Position numbers and translations under genes: made by a program
Shown: one piece after another, positions 9,690-18,374 of the stretch
Numbering within the stretch: position 1 is the stretch's first letter
Layout: each line of letters opens with the position of its first letter
Assembly: GCF_036962685.1 (NCBI RefSeq)
Contig: NZ_JBALOP010000038.1
Span: forward strand, 49,987-113,986
Length of the DNA: 64,000 bases
DNA from: Ferdinandcohnia sp036962685
GTDB taxonomy: Bacteria > Bacillota > Bacilli > Bacillales > Bacillaceae_L
Reading direction: 5' to 3'
The notes under the pieces: model-generated
What the model was told of the DNA's origin: nothing
Databases searched by the model: none
The model's input: only the letters and a program-made list of their open reading frames with translations

Positions 9690-10084
9690 CCTTTAAATTA
9701 ATATGTGAGGCGATGTGAAAGTCTATCCGTTATCTTGTATTTTTATTAGTTTATATAATTTCCAATTTTACACAATAATCCATAACCATTTTGGATATAC
9801 TACTACTGAAGAATTCTTCGAGTAATCTCATCTTAGAAACCACACAAGAACCATTCATAACTCGCCTTAGACATGCATATATTTTTAAACCTACACATAT
9901 TGTTTACAAATTTACATGAATAGCAAAAAAGAAGGGCAACTGGGATAATTATGTCCATTTTGGTGCGACGATGAACCTGTCCCTGTGTCCCAATGGTCAA
10001 GCACCTGGGACAATGAACCTGTCCCCATGACCCACACAATATGTTAATAAATTCACATTTTCTTCATATTTTCTTTACGAAAAA
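9690..10084. other. Intergenic region with a dispersed GGGACAGGTTC-type repeat
   Basis: No gene is supported here. Between about 9964 and 10033 two copies of ATGAACCTGTCCC occur 47 nt apart with surrounding GGGACA/TGTCCC half-palindromes. The same word recurs, inverted, at 14746, 18297, 23824 and 31963. A short minus-strand ORF across the repeat is not credible. Confidence 0.6.
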
Positions 10085-10114
10085 GCAGGAATTGGGGAGG
10101 TGTCTGTAGAAATA
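10085..10114 (+). promoter_or_regulatory. Candidate sigma-H promoter of hpf
   Basis: GCAGGAATT (10085-10093), 12 nt, then GTAGAAATA (10106-10114) fits the sigma-H pattern RNAGGAWWW-N11-12-RNNGAATWW with one mismatch. The B. subtilis homologue (yvyD/hpf) is known to have a sigma-H promoter as well as sigma-B control. No clear sigma-B promoter was seen. Confidence 0.6.
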
Positions 10115-10223
10115 GTACCTATAACCTTAATTTAAAAGAGGTTATATTGTTACACAGGTTGGTTACTCTAAAAAGGGTCTGGGCTGTGTCCAATGCATTA
10201 GAGTTAAAAGGAGGAGTTCATGT

Positions 10224-10781
10224 ATGAATTACAACGTTCGTGGTGAAAACATTGAGGTAACTCCAGCATTGCGAGAGTATGTTGAGAAGAAACTAGGAAA
10301 GCTTGAACGCTATTTTGACAGCACTCCAGATGCAAACGTAAATGTTAACTTAAAAGTGAATAATGCAAAGGATCATAAAATAGAAGTGACGATTCCGATG
10401 CCACAGCTTTTGCTTCGTGCAGAGGAATCTCATGAAGATATGTACGCGGCAATCGACATTGTGACGGATAAGCTTGAGCGTCAAATCCGTAAGCATAAGA
10501 CAAAAGTCAACCGTAAGCTTCGTGAAAAAGGGTCTACCAAGACAATGTTTGTTAATGGTGGAACTGGAACAGCAACGGCGGTTCAAGAAGCAGAGGATGA
10601 GGATTACGAATTAGTTCGTACGAAGCGCTTTGATTTGAAACCGATGGACAGTGAAGAGGCGATTCTGCAAATGAATATGCTTGGTCACAACTTCTTCGTT
10701 TTCACAAACGCAGAGACAAATACTACAAATGTCGTGTACCGCCGTAAGGATGGGAAATACGGCATTATTGAACCTAGCTAA
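10224..10781 (+). CDS. hpf: Long-form ribosome hibernation promoting factor
   Basis: Long HPF binds the 30S decoding centre and dimerises 70S ribosomes to 100S particles in stationary phase or stress. Residues 1-100 are the S30AE domain, starting MNYNVRGENIEVTPALREYVE and including the basic stretch KLERQIRKHKTKVNRKL. Residues about 125-183 are the dimerisation domain (VRTKRFDLKPMDSEEAILQMNMLGHNFFVF region). The length of 185 residues is typical. AAGGAGG lies 9 nt before the ATG. As in B. subtilis it precedes secA and prfB, here with a diguanylate cyclase gene between. Confidence 0.97.
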   Translation: MNYNVRGENIEVTPALREYVEKKLGKLERYFDSTPDANVNVNLKVNNAKDHKIEVTIPMPQLLLRAEESHEDMYAAIDIVTDKLERQIRKHKTKVNRKLREKGSTKTMFVNGGTGTATAVQEAEDEDYELVRTKRFDLKPMDSEEAILQMNMLGHNFFVFTNAETNTTNVVYRRKDGKYGIIEPS

Positions 10782-10796
10782 ATAACAATTTATAAA

Positions 10797-10831
10797 GAGT
10801 GCAGTCTAATCCATTAGGCTGCCTCTTTTTT
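10797..10831 (+). terminator. Terminator after hpf
   Basis: GCAGTCTAAT and ATTAGGCTGC (with one G-U pair) form a ten-base-pair stem around CC, extended by GAG/CTC and followed by TTTTTT. Confidence 0.9.
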
Positions 10832-10938
10832 GAGAAAAATAGGGGAAATCCCCCATAGCCAAAATACTTCACATCGTAGATAATACAAATGCGGGGAAAC
10901 TCGCAATTTACCGATTTTTCAATAAAGCAGGGATATCT

Positions 10939-12006
10939 ATGATTACTATTCTACAACCAACCCTTTCAAATATTGCGATTATTTTGTTCATGTATTTATG
11001 CATCAGCAACCTGGTGACGAATCGAAAATCGATTAACAAGTATCTATTTTCAACGAGCGTTCTCATCTTCACCTCTGCCTGCGTGGTATTTCTATTTTAT
11101 TTGCCGATCCGCTACGATGGCTACCAGTTTGATCTTCGCCTTGTTCCTCTGGTGATCTTCACTCTTTTGTTGGGGTGGAAGCATGCGATTCCTACGCTTG
11201 TTATTGCGGTTAGCTGGAGGCTCGGCATGGGTGGAGTGGGGGCTATGCCCGGCGTGGTGTTCGGCATGATTCTCCCTGTTTTACTGGCTCTTCTTTTTCA
11301 TAAAAAGGATCGAGCGATGCCAAGCCCAATTTCGTTAGTTTCTTTAATGACGGCTTGCTGGCTTGTTTCAGACTTGCCGATTCTTTTTCTTGTGCCGAAT
11401 GGTGCGGAAGTATTCAGTGAAATCTATCTTGTACGGATTTTGGCACTCCAGTTATCCGCGTTTATTCTGTATTTTTTCATTAATCAGTTGGATAGAGAAG
11501 TGGTGTTAAAACGAAAACTGCGGTTTTATGCGGAACGTGACCCTCTGACTGGGCTTTATAATATGCGTTATTTTGAAAGTCGTATCAAAAAAGGGACAAG
11601 CTCTCATCAGAAGTATATCGTGATGATTGATGTTGATCATTTTAAAAAAATCAATGATACATTCGGTCACCTTAATGGTGATTCGGTTTTAATAAATGTA
11701 GCGACCACATTACTGAAACTTGTTCCGTCAGATCTTTCCCTACTCGGACGCTATGGTGGTGAGGAGTTTATTTTATATTTAGAGGTGGATTCGAAGGAAC
11801 AGTTGATGAAAATTGTTTCTGGGATTCGTAGCGGGATTGAAAGAACACCGTTTTATGTGGAGAACCAGAAGCTTCAGGTAACGGTATCGATTGGGGTTTC
11901 CGAACTCACAGACCCGTCAAAACTATACCAAGCCATCGAAAAAGCGGACAACTCCTTGTATGCATCAAAGCAAAATGGCAGGAATCAAATTAGTTATGCG
12001 ATGTAA
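10939..12006 (+). CDS. Membrane diguanylate cyclase (GGDEF)
   Basis: Diguanylate cyclases condense two GTP to cyclic di-GMP. The N-terminal half (about residues 1-190) has five to six hydrophobic helices of the 5TM-LYT type (PLVIFTLLLGWKHAIP motif), probably a membrane sensor. The C-terminal GGDEF domain (about 195-355) keeps DPLTGLYN, the metal-binding IDVDHFKKIND and the active-site loop GGEEF at 273-277, so it should be active. The RxxD inhibitory I-site expected five residues before GGEEF is absent (VPSD instead), which suggests no product inhibition. Together with the riboswitch at 3330, it points to local c-di-GMP control of motility and surface proteins. The gene appears monocistronic. 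Confidence 0.93.
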   Translation: MITILQPTLSNIAIILFMYLCISNLVTNRKSINKYLFSTSVLIFTSACVVFLFYLPIRYDGYQFDLRLVPLVIFTLLLGWKHAIPTLVIAVSWRLGMGGVGAMPGVVFGMILPVLLALLFHKKDRAMPSPISLVSLMTACWLVSDLPILFLVPNGAEVFSEIYLVRILALQLSAFILYFFINQLDREVVLKRKLRFYAERDPLTGLYNMRYFESRIKKGTSSHQKYIVMIDVDHFKKINDTFGHLNGDSVLINVATTLLKLVPSDLSLLGRYGGEEFILYLEVDSKEQLMKIVSGIRSGIERTPFYVENQKLQVTVSIGVSELTDPSKLYQAIEKADNSLYASKQNGRNQISYAM

Positions 12007-12029
12007 GTATCCTGCGGGGTACTTTTTTT
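12007..12029 (+). terminator. Terminator after the diguanylate cyclase gene
   Basis: GTATCC-TGCG-GGGTAC forms a six-base-pair stem (one G-U) followed by TTTTTTT. Confidence 0.75.
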
Positions 12030-12031
12030 GT

Positions 12032-12098
12032 TGTCTAGCTTCAGCTACTCAAGAGCATTAATCGACAGTCTGGCGCCTAGCATTTTTTGCTTTGTCGA
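12032..12098 (+). repeat. Truncated TCTAGCT-family dispersed repeat
   Basis: TGTCTAGCTTCAG...CTGGCGCCTAGCATTTTTTGCTTTG is a short, degenerate member of the family seen better at 14844-14972, 45389-45495 and 46331-46569. Similar sequences are common between genes of many Bacillaceae. Confidence 0.6.
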
Positions 12099-12235
12099 AT
12101 CCCCTCACATCAAGAAACCCGATAATATTTTACCCTTGTCCTTTTTAGTGGTAAAATAGAAGATATTTCGTTTTTGTTTTTAAAAAATCATTCAGCTTAC
12201 AGCTGGTGTGAATTTACGATAGAGGAGCGTACATA

Positions 12236-14746
12236 ATGCTTGGAATTTTAAACAAAGTTTTTGATCCAAACAAACGCACAATCAAGCGATTGGAATCACT
12301 TGCTGATAAAATTGAGGCACTTCATCCTGAAATGGAGAAGCTTTCGGATGAGGCCCTTCGCAACAAAACCGAAGAGTTCAAGGAACGTTACCAAAAAGGT
12401 GAAAAACTCGATGATATACTCGTTGAAGCTTTCGCTGTTGTTCGTGAAGGTGCAAAGCGTGTGTTGGGTCTGCACCCATACCGCGTGCAGCTAATGGGGG
12501 GGATTTCCCTTCATGAAGGAAATATTTCCGAGATGAAAACAGGGGAAGGTAAAACGTTAACTTCCACAATGCCTGTTTATTTAAATGCAATCACTGGTAA
12601 AGGCGTTCACGTTGTTACTGTCAACGAATACCTTGCTAGCCGTGATGCGCATGAGATGGGGCAGCTTTATGAGTTTTTAGGTCTATCGGTTGGATTGAAC
12701 CTAAACTCTATGTCTCGTGAGGAAAAAATTGAAGCCTACCGCGCTGATGTTACGTACGGTACGAACAATGAGTTCGGTTTCGACTATCTTCGTGATAACA
12801 TGGTCCTTTATAAGGAACAAATGGTGCAGCGTCCGCTTTATTTTGCCGTAATTGACGAGGTTGACTCGATTTTAATTGATGAGGCGCGTACACCGTTGAT
12901 TATTTCCGGCTCCGCTCAAAAATCAACATCGCTTTACGTTCAGGCAAACGGATTTGTGACCACTCTTAAAAAAGAAGAAGACTACACCTATGATGAAAAA
13001 ACAAAGGGTGTTCAGCTTACTGAAGAAGGAATTTCAAAGGCTGAAAGAGTATTCGGCATTGAAAACCTGTTTGATATTCAAAATGTGACCTTGATTCACC
13101 ATATCAACCAAGCGTTAAAAGCGAATGCAAGTATGCATCGTGACATTGACTATGTGGTTGATGAAGGGGAAATCGTCATCGTTGACCAGTTCACAGGTCG
13201 TCTGATGAAGGGACGTCGTTATAGTGAAGGCCTTCACCAAGCGATTGAGGCGAAGGAAGGCGTCGAAATTCAAAATGAGAGTATGACGCTTGCGACGATT
13301 ACGTTCCAAAACTACTTCCGTATGTATGAGAAGCTTTCAGGTATGACAGGTACAGCGAAGACGGAGGAAGAGGAATTCCGCAACATTTATAATATGAACG
13401 TTGTTGTGATTCCAACAAACCGTCCAATTGCTCGTGATGACCGTCCTGATTTAATTTACAAATCAATCGAAGGAAAGTTCCGCGCGGTGGCCGACGATAT
13501 CGCTGAGCGCCATGCGAAGGGACAACCTGTCTTAGTTGGTACAGTTGCGATTGAGACGTCTGAAATTATTTCGAAGTTTTTATTGAAAAAAGGCGTGAAG
13601 CATAATGTCTTGAACGCGAAAAACCACGCGCGCGAGGCTGAAATCATTGAAAATGCGGGTGAAAAGGGTGCCGTAACGATCGCGACAAACATGGCTGGTC
13701 GTGGTACTGACATCAAGCTTGGCGAAGGTGTCAAGGATCTTGGTGGTCTAGCGGTTATTGGTACAGAGCGCCATGAGAGCCGACGTATCGACAACCAGCT
13801 TCGTGGACGTTCAGGTCGTCAAGGGGACCCTGGTGTGACGCAATTCTATCTATCGATGGAAGATGAGCTCATGCGCCGCTTCGGTTCTGACAATATGAAA
13901 AATATGATGGAGCGTCTTGGCATGGATGATTCCCAGCCAATCCAAAGTAAAATGGTCTCAAAAGCGGTTGAGTCTGCGCAAAAACGCGTTGAGGGCAATA
14001 ACTTTGATGCTCGTAAACAGCTTTTACAATATGACGATGTACTTCGTCAGCAACGTGAGGTAATTTACAAACAGCGTTTCGAGGTTCTTGATTCCGAGAA
14101 TCTTCGCGAGGTTGTTGAGAATATGATTAAGTCTTCTTTAGACCGTGCTGTTCAAGCCCATACTCCAAAGGATGAGGTGGAGGAAGACTGGAACTATAAA
14201 GGAATCATTGATCATGTCAATGCGAACCTTTTATTTGAAGGCGATGTGACCGAGAACGATCTTCGCGGAAAAGAGCCAGAGGAAATGTCCGAACTCATTT
14301 TTGCAAAGGTTAAACAGCGCTATGATGAAAAAGAAGCCCAAATTGAGCCAGAACAAATGCGTGAATTTGAACGAGTCGTTGTGCTTCGTTCTGTCGACAG
14401 CAAATGGATGGACCATATCGACCAAATGGATCAGCTTCGTCAAGGAATTCATTTGCGTGCATACGGTCAAACGGACCCACTTCGCGAATACAACTTTGAA
14501 GGCTTTGCGATGTTTGAAAACATGGTTGCTTCCATCGAGGACGATGTGGCGAAGTTTGTGATGAAGGCGCAAATCCGTAACAATCTGCAGCGTGAAGAAG
14601 TGGCGAAGGGCCATGCCGTTCAACCAAAAGAAGGCGGCGAGGAAAAGCCGAAGAAACGCCCAGTTCAAAAAGCCGTTAACATCGGCCGTAACGACCCTTG
14701 CTACTGTGGTAGCGGTAAAAAGTTTAAAAACTGTCACGGTAAATAA
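12236..14746 (+). CDS. secA: Preprotein translocase ATPase SecA
   Basis: SecA is the motor that drives unfolded preproteins through SecYEG. The 836-residue protein carries the Walker A motif GEGKT (103-107), the DEVD/DEAR helicase motifs (IDEVDSILIDEARTPLI), the preprotein-crosslinking domain, NBD2 with TNMAGRGTDIKLG and RGRSGRQGDPG, the helical scaffold, and a C-terminal SEC-C zinc motif (DPCYCGSGKKFKNCHG). Length and domain order are those of B. subtilis SecA. GAGGAG lies about 9 nt before the ATG. It is followed by a repeat hairpin and a terminator, so prfB about 500 nt downstream is likely expressed separately. Confidence 0.99.
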   Translation: MLGILNKVFDPNKRTIKRLESLADKIEALHPEMEKLSDEALRNKTEEFKERYQKGEKLDDILVEAFAVVREGAKRVLGLHPYRVQLMGGISLHEGNISEMKTGEGKTLTSTMPVYLNAITGKGVHVVTVNEYLASRDAHEMGQLYEFLGLSVGLNLNSMSREEKIEAYRADVTYGTNNEFGFDYLRDNMVLYKEQMVQRPLYFAVIDEVDSILIDEARTPLIISGSAQKSTSLYVQANGFVTTLKKEEDYTYDEKTKGVQLTEEGISKAERVFGIENLFDIQNVTLIHHINQALKANASMHRDIDYVVDEGEIVIVDQFTGRLMKGRRYSEGLHQAIEAKEGVEIQNESMTLATITFQNYFRMYEKLSGMTGTAKTEEEEFRNIYNMNVVVIPTNRPIARDDRPDLIYKSIEGKFRAVADDIAERHAKGQPVLVGTVAIETSEIISKFLLKKGVKHNVLNAKNHAREAEIIENAGEKGAVTIATNMAGRGTDIKLGEGVKDLGGLAVIGTERHESRRIDNQLRGRSGRQGDPGVTQFYLSMEDELMRRFGSDNMKNMMERLGMDDSQPIQSKMVSKAVESAQKRVEGNNFDARKQLLQYDDVLRQQREVIYKQRFEVLDSENLREVVENMIKSSLDRAVQAHTPKDEVEEDWNYKGIIDHVNANLLFEGDVTENDLRGKEPEEMSELIFAKVKQRYDEKEAQIEPEQMREFERVVVLRSVDSKWMDHIDQMDQLRQGIHLRAYGQTDPLREYNFEGFAMFENMVASIEDDVAKFVMKAQIRNNLQREEVAKGHAVQPKEGGEEKPKKRPVQKAVNIGRNDPCYCGSGKKFKNCHGK

Positions 14747-14776
14747 TGGGTCAAAGGGACAGGTCCCTTGACCCAG
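14746..14776. repeat. GGGACAGGTCC-family palindrome after secA
   Basis: TGGGTCAAAGGGAC-AG-GTCCCTTGACCCA is an almost perfect inverted repeat (one bulged A) beginning at the secA stop codon. It belongs to the same dispersed family as 9964-10033, 18297-18345, 23824-23899 and 31963-31992. There is no T run, so it is probably not itself the terminator. Confidence 0.75.
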
Positions 14777-14796
14777 ATGAAGATAACTTTTGGATA

Positions 14797-14825
14797 GGTG
14801 AGAGGTAAGCTCTCACCTTTTCCTT
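14797..14825 (+). terminator. Terminator after secA
   Basis: GGTGAGAG (14797-14804) pairs with CTCTCACC (14810-14817), followed by TTTTCCTT. Confidence 0.8.
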
Positions 14826-14843
14826 CGAAAAAAACCGGGACTA

Positions 14844-14972
14844 ATAAGAAAAGCACAAGGCGCCTGTCTATCGGCGACAAGCACAAGAAAAGCGCTGACA
14901 GAAGGCGTTTTTTGCCTTCAGAAGCGATTGGCTTGTGACCTCGAGCCGATGGCGCCTGGGAGCTAGACAACA
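14844..14972 (-). repeat. Full-length TCTAGCT-family dispersed repeat
   Basis: Read on the minus strand this is TTGTCTAGCTCCCAGGCGCC..., then GAGGTCACAAGCC, TCGCTTC, GCCTTCTGTCAGCGC, CTTGTGCTTGTCGCCGATAG and GGCGCCTTGTGC. It contains several nested GC-rich hairpins (GGCGCC, GCCTTC/GAAGGC) and no ORF. The plus-strand copies at 45389 and 46331 share the same block order. The function is unknown; a mobile or structured intergenic element is inferred. Confidence 0.8.
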
Positions 14973-15044
14973 AAAACTAAGTGCGGTATTTTTATACTTA
15001 ACAATCTAACAAAAAAATGAGTAAGATAATCAAGAAGGATTCAT

Positions 15045-15222
15045 TATATAACTATATTCAGTCAGGGACTAAATATAGTAAAGCCTCTAGCGGATGCCAC
15101 GATTTTTGAAAAAGAAATTTTTCGAGCCTAAGATCAAAGACTAAGATCGCCACTTCAACGTCTTTGTGACCCACCTCGTGTGGGCNNNNNAATACGCCAA
15201 GGCGCATTTAATTAACGAGACT
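15045..15222 (+). repeat. CGCCAC/CCCAC hairpin element upstream of prfB (with a 5-N gap at 15186-15190)
   Basis: The blocks are an ACTATATT...AAATATAGT hairpin, AAAGCCTCTAGCGGATGCCACGATTTTT split across 15080-15105, AAGACTAAGATCGCCAC, GTCTTTGTGACCCACCTCGTGTGGGC, and a last hairpin AATACGCC-AA-GGCGCATT. The same ordered blocks recur at 43927-44115, 54148-54215, 57015-57175 and 59461-59763, all on the plus strand. Here the element ends 20 nt before the prfB start region. Confidence 0.75.
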
Positions 15223-15241
15223 ACATCTTGGAGGAAATTTT

Positions 15242-16343
15242 ATGGAATTAGTAGATATTAAGCATGAACTGGATAAAATGGCTAAGAAATTAGCGGGCTT
15301 CAGGGGGTCTCTTTGACTTAGAGGCCAAACAAGCGCGAATCACCGAGCTTGATGAAATGATGTCAATGCCAGATTTCTGGAATGACCAGAATGCAGCTCA
15401 AACCGTGATTAACGAAGCAAATGCACTAAAGGATCAGGTAGTTGAATTCAATAACCTAAATGATGCTTATGAAAATCTAGAGCTTACCTATCAGCTTGTT
15501 AAGGAAGAGCCAGATGCAGATTTACAGGCAGAGCTAGATGAGGAAATTCAAGAACTATCTAAGAGTCTAAGTGATTTTGAGCTGCAGCTACTTTTAAGCG
15601 AGCCGCATGATAAAAATAATGCAATCTTAGAGCTTCACCCAGGTGCGGGTGGTACAGAGTCACAGGACTGGGGCTCCTTGCTTCTTCGTATGTACACTCG
15701 TTGGGCTGAGAAAAAAGGCTTCAAGGTTGAAACGTTGGACTATCTACCTGGTGACGAAGCCGGGATTAAGAGTGTTACCCTTTTAATCAAAGGCCACAAC
15801 GCCTACGGCTATTTGAAGGCTGAAAAAGGGGTACACCGTTTAGTAAGGATTTCACCGTTCGACTCATCAGGTCGTCGTCACACTTCATTTGTGTCTTGTG
15901 AAGTTATGCCGGAGTTCAACGATGAGATCGAAATCGACATCCGCAGTGAAGATTTAAAAATTGATACGTACCGTGCTAGTGGAGCGGGTGGTCAACACAT
16001 TAACACCACGGACTCAGCTGTTCGTATTACACACACACCAACGAATACAGTTGTAACGTGTCAAACTGAGCGTTCCCAAATCAAGAACCGTGAACAAGCG
16101 ATGAAAATGTTGAAGTCAAAGTTGTACCAGCTTGAAATTGAAAAACAGCAAGCCGAATTAGACGAAATCCGCGGTGAACAAAAAGAAATCGGCTGGGGCA
16201 GTCAAATCCGCTCCTATGTTTTCCACCCATATTCCATGGTTAAAGACCACCGCACAAATGTTGAGGTTGGTAACACTGGAAGCGTTATGGACGGCGATAT
16301 TGATATCTTTATTGATGCGTATTTACGTTCGAAATTGAATTAA
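15242..16343 (+). CDS. prfB: Peptide chain release factor 2 (programmed +1 frameshift)
   Basis: RF2 recognises UGA and UAA stop codons and triggers peptide release. Translation starts at ATG 15242 (GGAGG at 15230-15234, 7 nt spacing), reads 24 codons to an in-frame UGA at 15314-15316, then shifts +1 and continues from GAC 15315 to 16343. This gives 366 residues, identical in length to B. subtilis RF2. The catalytic GGQ is at residues 249-251 (GAGGQHIN) and the tripeptide anticodon loop region SPFDSSGRR is intact. An annotation starting at ATG 15357 would lose the N-terminal 38 residues. A 5-N assembly gap lies just upstream in the leader. Confidence 0.98.
15302..15317 (+). promoter_or_regulatory. 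prfB autoregulatory frameshift site
   Basis: AGG GGG TCT CTT TGA C is the classic site: an internal Shine-Dalgarno (AGGGGG) pushes the ribosome forward at CUU when UGA recognition by RF2 is slow. Low RF2 thus increases RF2 synthesis. Confidence 0.98.
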
Positions 16344-16351
16344 TGTTTTGA

Positions 16352-16379
16352 GGGGGGCAGCCATGTGGCTGCCCCTTTT
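16352..16379 (+). terminator. Terminator after prfB
   Basis: GGGGCAGCC-ATGT-GGCTGCCCC forms a nine-base-pair perfect stem followed by TTTT. Confidence 0.92.
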
Positions 16380-16448
16380 GGTATGTTTTTGTGAGGGCAG
16401 AGAACCTGTGGTACATGCAATTATTAAAGTAGATGCAATATCTGTGAT

Positions 16449-16630
16449 ACGACGCAAAAATCTTTGGGACGACGCCAAATATCTTAGGGACGACGCAAAA
16501 ACCTTTGGAAAGACGCAAATATCCATGGAACAACGCAAAAGTCCATGGGACGACGCAAAAACCTTTGGAACGACGCAAAAATCCATGAGACGACGCAAAT
16601 ATCCGTAAGCGACATAAAATATTCATGGCG
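16449..16630 (+). repeat. Tandem array A1: nine 20-nt units with keyword GACGCAAATAT
   Basis: The keyword GACGC (allowing one mismatch) starts at 16451, 16471, 16492, 16512, 16532, 16552, 16572, 16592 and about 16611, a period of 20-21 nt. Each unit is about 11 conserved nt (GACGCAAAWAT) followed by about 9 variable nt (often CCATGGGAC). It occupies most of the prfB to chemoreceptor gap. The short ORF across it is a by-product of the repeats. A second array of the same family is at 32036-32215. Confidence 0.9.
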
Positions 16631-16778
16631 CAAGGCCAAAGAAATTCATAATCTCCGGCCCCCCTTAGCTTAACTGCAAACAAACGATGTTTAAACCATT
16701 TTTCCCCAGCACACCTATGTTCAAATCTATGAAAAAAATGTAAAATAGAGGGAGAAATATAAATTGGGGGATAACCTT

Positions 16779-18275
16779 ATGACTGAAAAGATTTTATCAA
16801 TCGAAGAGTTAAAACGAGAGGATCTTATTCGAAAAAACAAATTGGTCGGCCTTGTTTCACTTATTTCTGTCATTCTAGCAGTTGTTGTTGAAATTTCGAT
16901 TGGACAGCCGCTGCAAATGATTCTTACGATCGGAATCGGCGGGGCTATTGTTCTATCAATCTTATTTTTACTGATTTACAAGAACCTATTTTTAAAGCAA
17001 GTACCTTATTTTTCAGTTATAGGGATTTCGGTGGTTCTGTTTATCATTATGTCTAGCTCGCAATCGGCGCCGATTATCCTTTTACCATTCTATCTTCTGA
17101 CAACGGTTGCAATCTACAACATGCGAAAAACACTAATCTTTGGTGTGGCTTGTGCCATCTTAATAACAGTTCTATTTTTCGTGACAAAGGGGCAGGAATT
17201 TGGCTATACCCCGAAGGAACTTATTATCTACTATTTAATTTTCACGGTTATCATTGCGACTCTGTTTTTCCAGAGTATCGTTACAGGAAGGTTGACTCAG
17301 GATATTCAGGAGACGCATAAGCATACCGAGCAACTGCTAGAAATGAGAAAGCAGCATGCGGCCCAGCTTGAGGCAAGTTCACAAACCATTAGCGAAAACA
17401 TTACAAATATCCGCCGTCAAGGTGAGGAGCAAATGCATTCCTTCAATGAAATGACATTTGCCGTTTCGGAAATCTCATCAGGGATGAATACGCAAAACGA
17501 AGCAGCGTCAACTATTACCGAAACCATTGAGGAACTCAACAAGGTCGTTCAGTCGCTTGTAAAAGGTTCTAACCACCTTAGCATTCAGACGGAAAATGCG
17601 AATCAAGCGGCTGACAATGGTAACGAGACCATCGACCTATTACTCACAAAAATCACGGACTTCCAAGCATCCGTAAATTCAATGTCTGAAACAATGAATT
17701 TATTAGTTAAAAAAATACATGAGACAAATGGTTTCACGGATCGTATTCAGGAGATTGCGTCGCAAACGAATTTACTCGCGTTGAACGCCTCGATCGAAGC
17801 AGCACGCGCAGGTGAAAGCGGGAAAGGCTTTGCTGTTGTTGCATCCGAAATTCGGAAGCTTTCAGAGGTCACATCAAATACAGCAAACCTCATCGCTGAG
17901 AATCTTAAAGAAGTAAATGAAAGCACCACATTAACGCAAAAACAAATGGCGGAAAACGCTGAAAAAATGGACGAGAGTGTCAAGCTTACAAAGGATACTA
18001 AAGGTGTATTCACAGTTATCGACGACACCGTTTCTGAGCTCAACGAGACTGTTAAGCATTTCGAGAAAATTGCGAACGAAATTGGAAATTCATCACTTTC
18101 GATGGAAATCTCAGTCAATGAATTTGCATCCATCATTGAAGAAACAACTGCATCGCTCGAGGAAATCACGGCATCCATCGAAAACCAAAACGGCCAGATG
18201 CAGCACCTCGTCTCCTATGTTCAAAACACAGACGACGCTACAGCAGAACTAATGGAGATTTTTAAAGAAAAATAG
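16779..18275 (+). CDS. Methyl-accepting chemotaxis protein without an extracellular sensor domain
   Basis: The 498-residue protein has a short cytosolic N-terminus and about six closely spaced transmembrane helices (about residues 20-175). A long cytoplasmic coiled coil follows, with the conserved hairpin tip EIASQTNLLALNASIEAARA and GKGFAVVASEIRKL, which binds CheA/CheW. No periplasmic ligand domain or clear HAMP is seen, so it may sense membrane state or an intramembrane ligand. ATG 16779 is chosen over an in-frame TTG at 16764, because GGGGG lies about 9 nt upstream of the ATG. It stands alone, the nearest genes being prfB and an aldo/keto reductase. Confidence 0.92.
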   Translation: MTEKILSIEELKREDLIRKNKLVGLVSLISVILAVVVEISIGQPLQMILTIGIGGAIVLSILFLLIYKNLFLKQVPYFSVIGISVVLFIIMSSSQSAPIILLPFYLLTTVAIYNMRKTLIFGVACAILITVLFFVTKGQEFGYTPKELIIYYLIFTVIIATLFFQSIVTGRLTQDIQETHKHTEQLLEMRKQHAAQLEASSQTISENITNIRRQGEEQMHSFNEMTFAVSEISSGMNTQNEAASTITETIEELNKVVQSLVKGSNHLSIQTENANQAADNGNETIDLLLTKITDFQASVNSMSETMNLLVKKIHETNGFTDRIQEIASQTNLLALNASIEAARAGESGKGFAVVASEIRKLSEVTSNTANLIAENLKEVNESTTLTQKQMAENAEKMDESVKLTKDTKGVFTVIDDTVSELNETVKHFEKIANEIGNSSLSMEISVNEFASIIEETTASLEEITASIENQNGQMQHLVSYVQNTDDATAELMEIFKEK

Positions 18276-18296
18276 TTGGTATCTAGTCTCAGGGTA

Positions 18297-18345
18297 GCGG
18301 GGACAGGTCTTCTGTCCCAATTCGCTTAAAAGTGGGCAAAGGGAC
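18297..18345. repeat. GGGACAGG-family dispersed repeat
   Basis: GCGGGGACAGGTCTTCTGTCCC is an inverted repeat, followed by a degenerate GGGCAAAGGGACA. It is related to the copies at 14746 and 23824. Confidence 0.6.
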
Positions 18346-18374
18346 ATCTATCTCATTAAAGGAGTGAAATACAT

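Noticed and set aside
9833..10039. Minus-strand 68-residue ORF
   Set aside because: It covers the GGGACAGG-type repeat and has no start signal.
13456..14737. Long minus-strand ORFs inside secA
   Set aside because: Shadow frames of a strongly coding gene; no ribosome binding sites.
15357..16343. prfB as a 328-residue protein starting at 15357
   Set aside because: The true N-terminus lies upstream across the +1 frameshift; AGGGGG, CTT TGA C and the 366-residue total match RF2.
16348..16608. 86-residue ORF over array A1
   Set aside because: It starts inside the prfB terminator and its sequence is only the 20-nt repeat translated with drifting frame; no good start site.
16451..16630. Array A1 as a CRISPR array
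   Set aside because: The unit is 20 nt with an 11-nt conserved part; CRISPR repeats are longer, spacers of 26-40 nt are absent and no cas genes are present.
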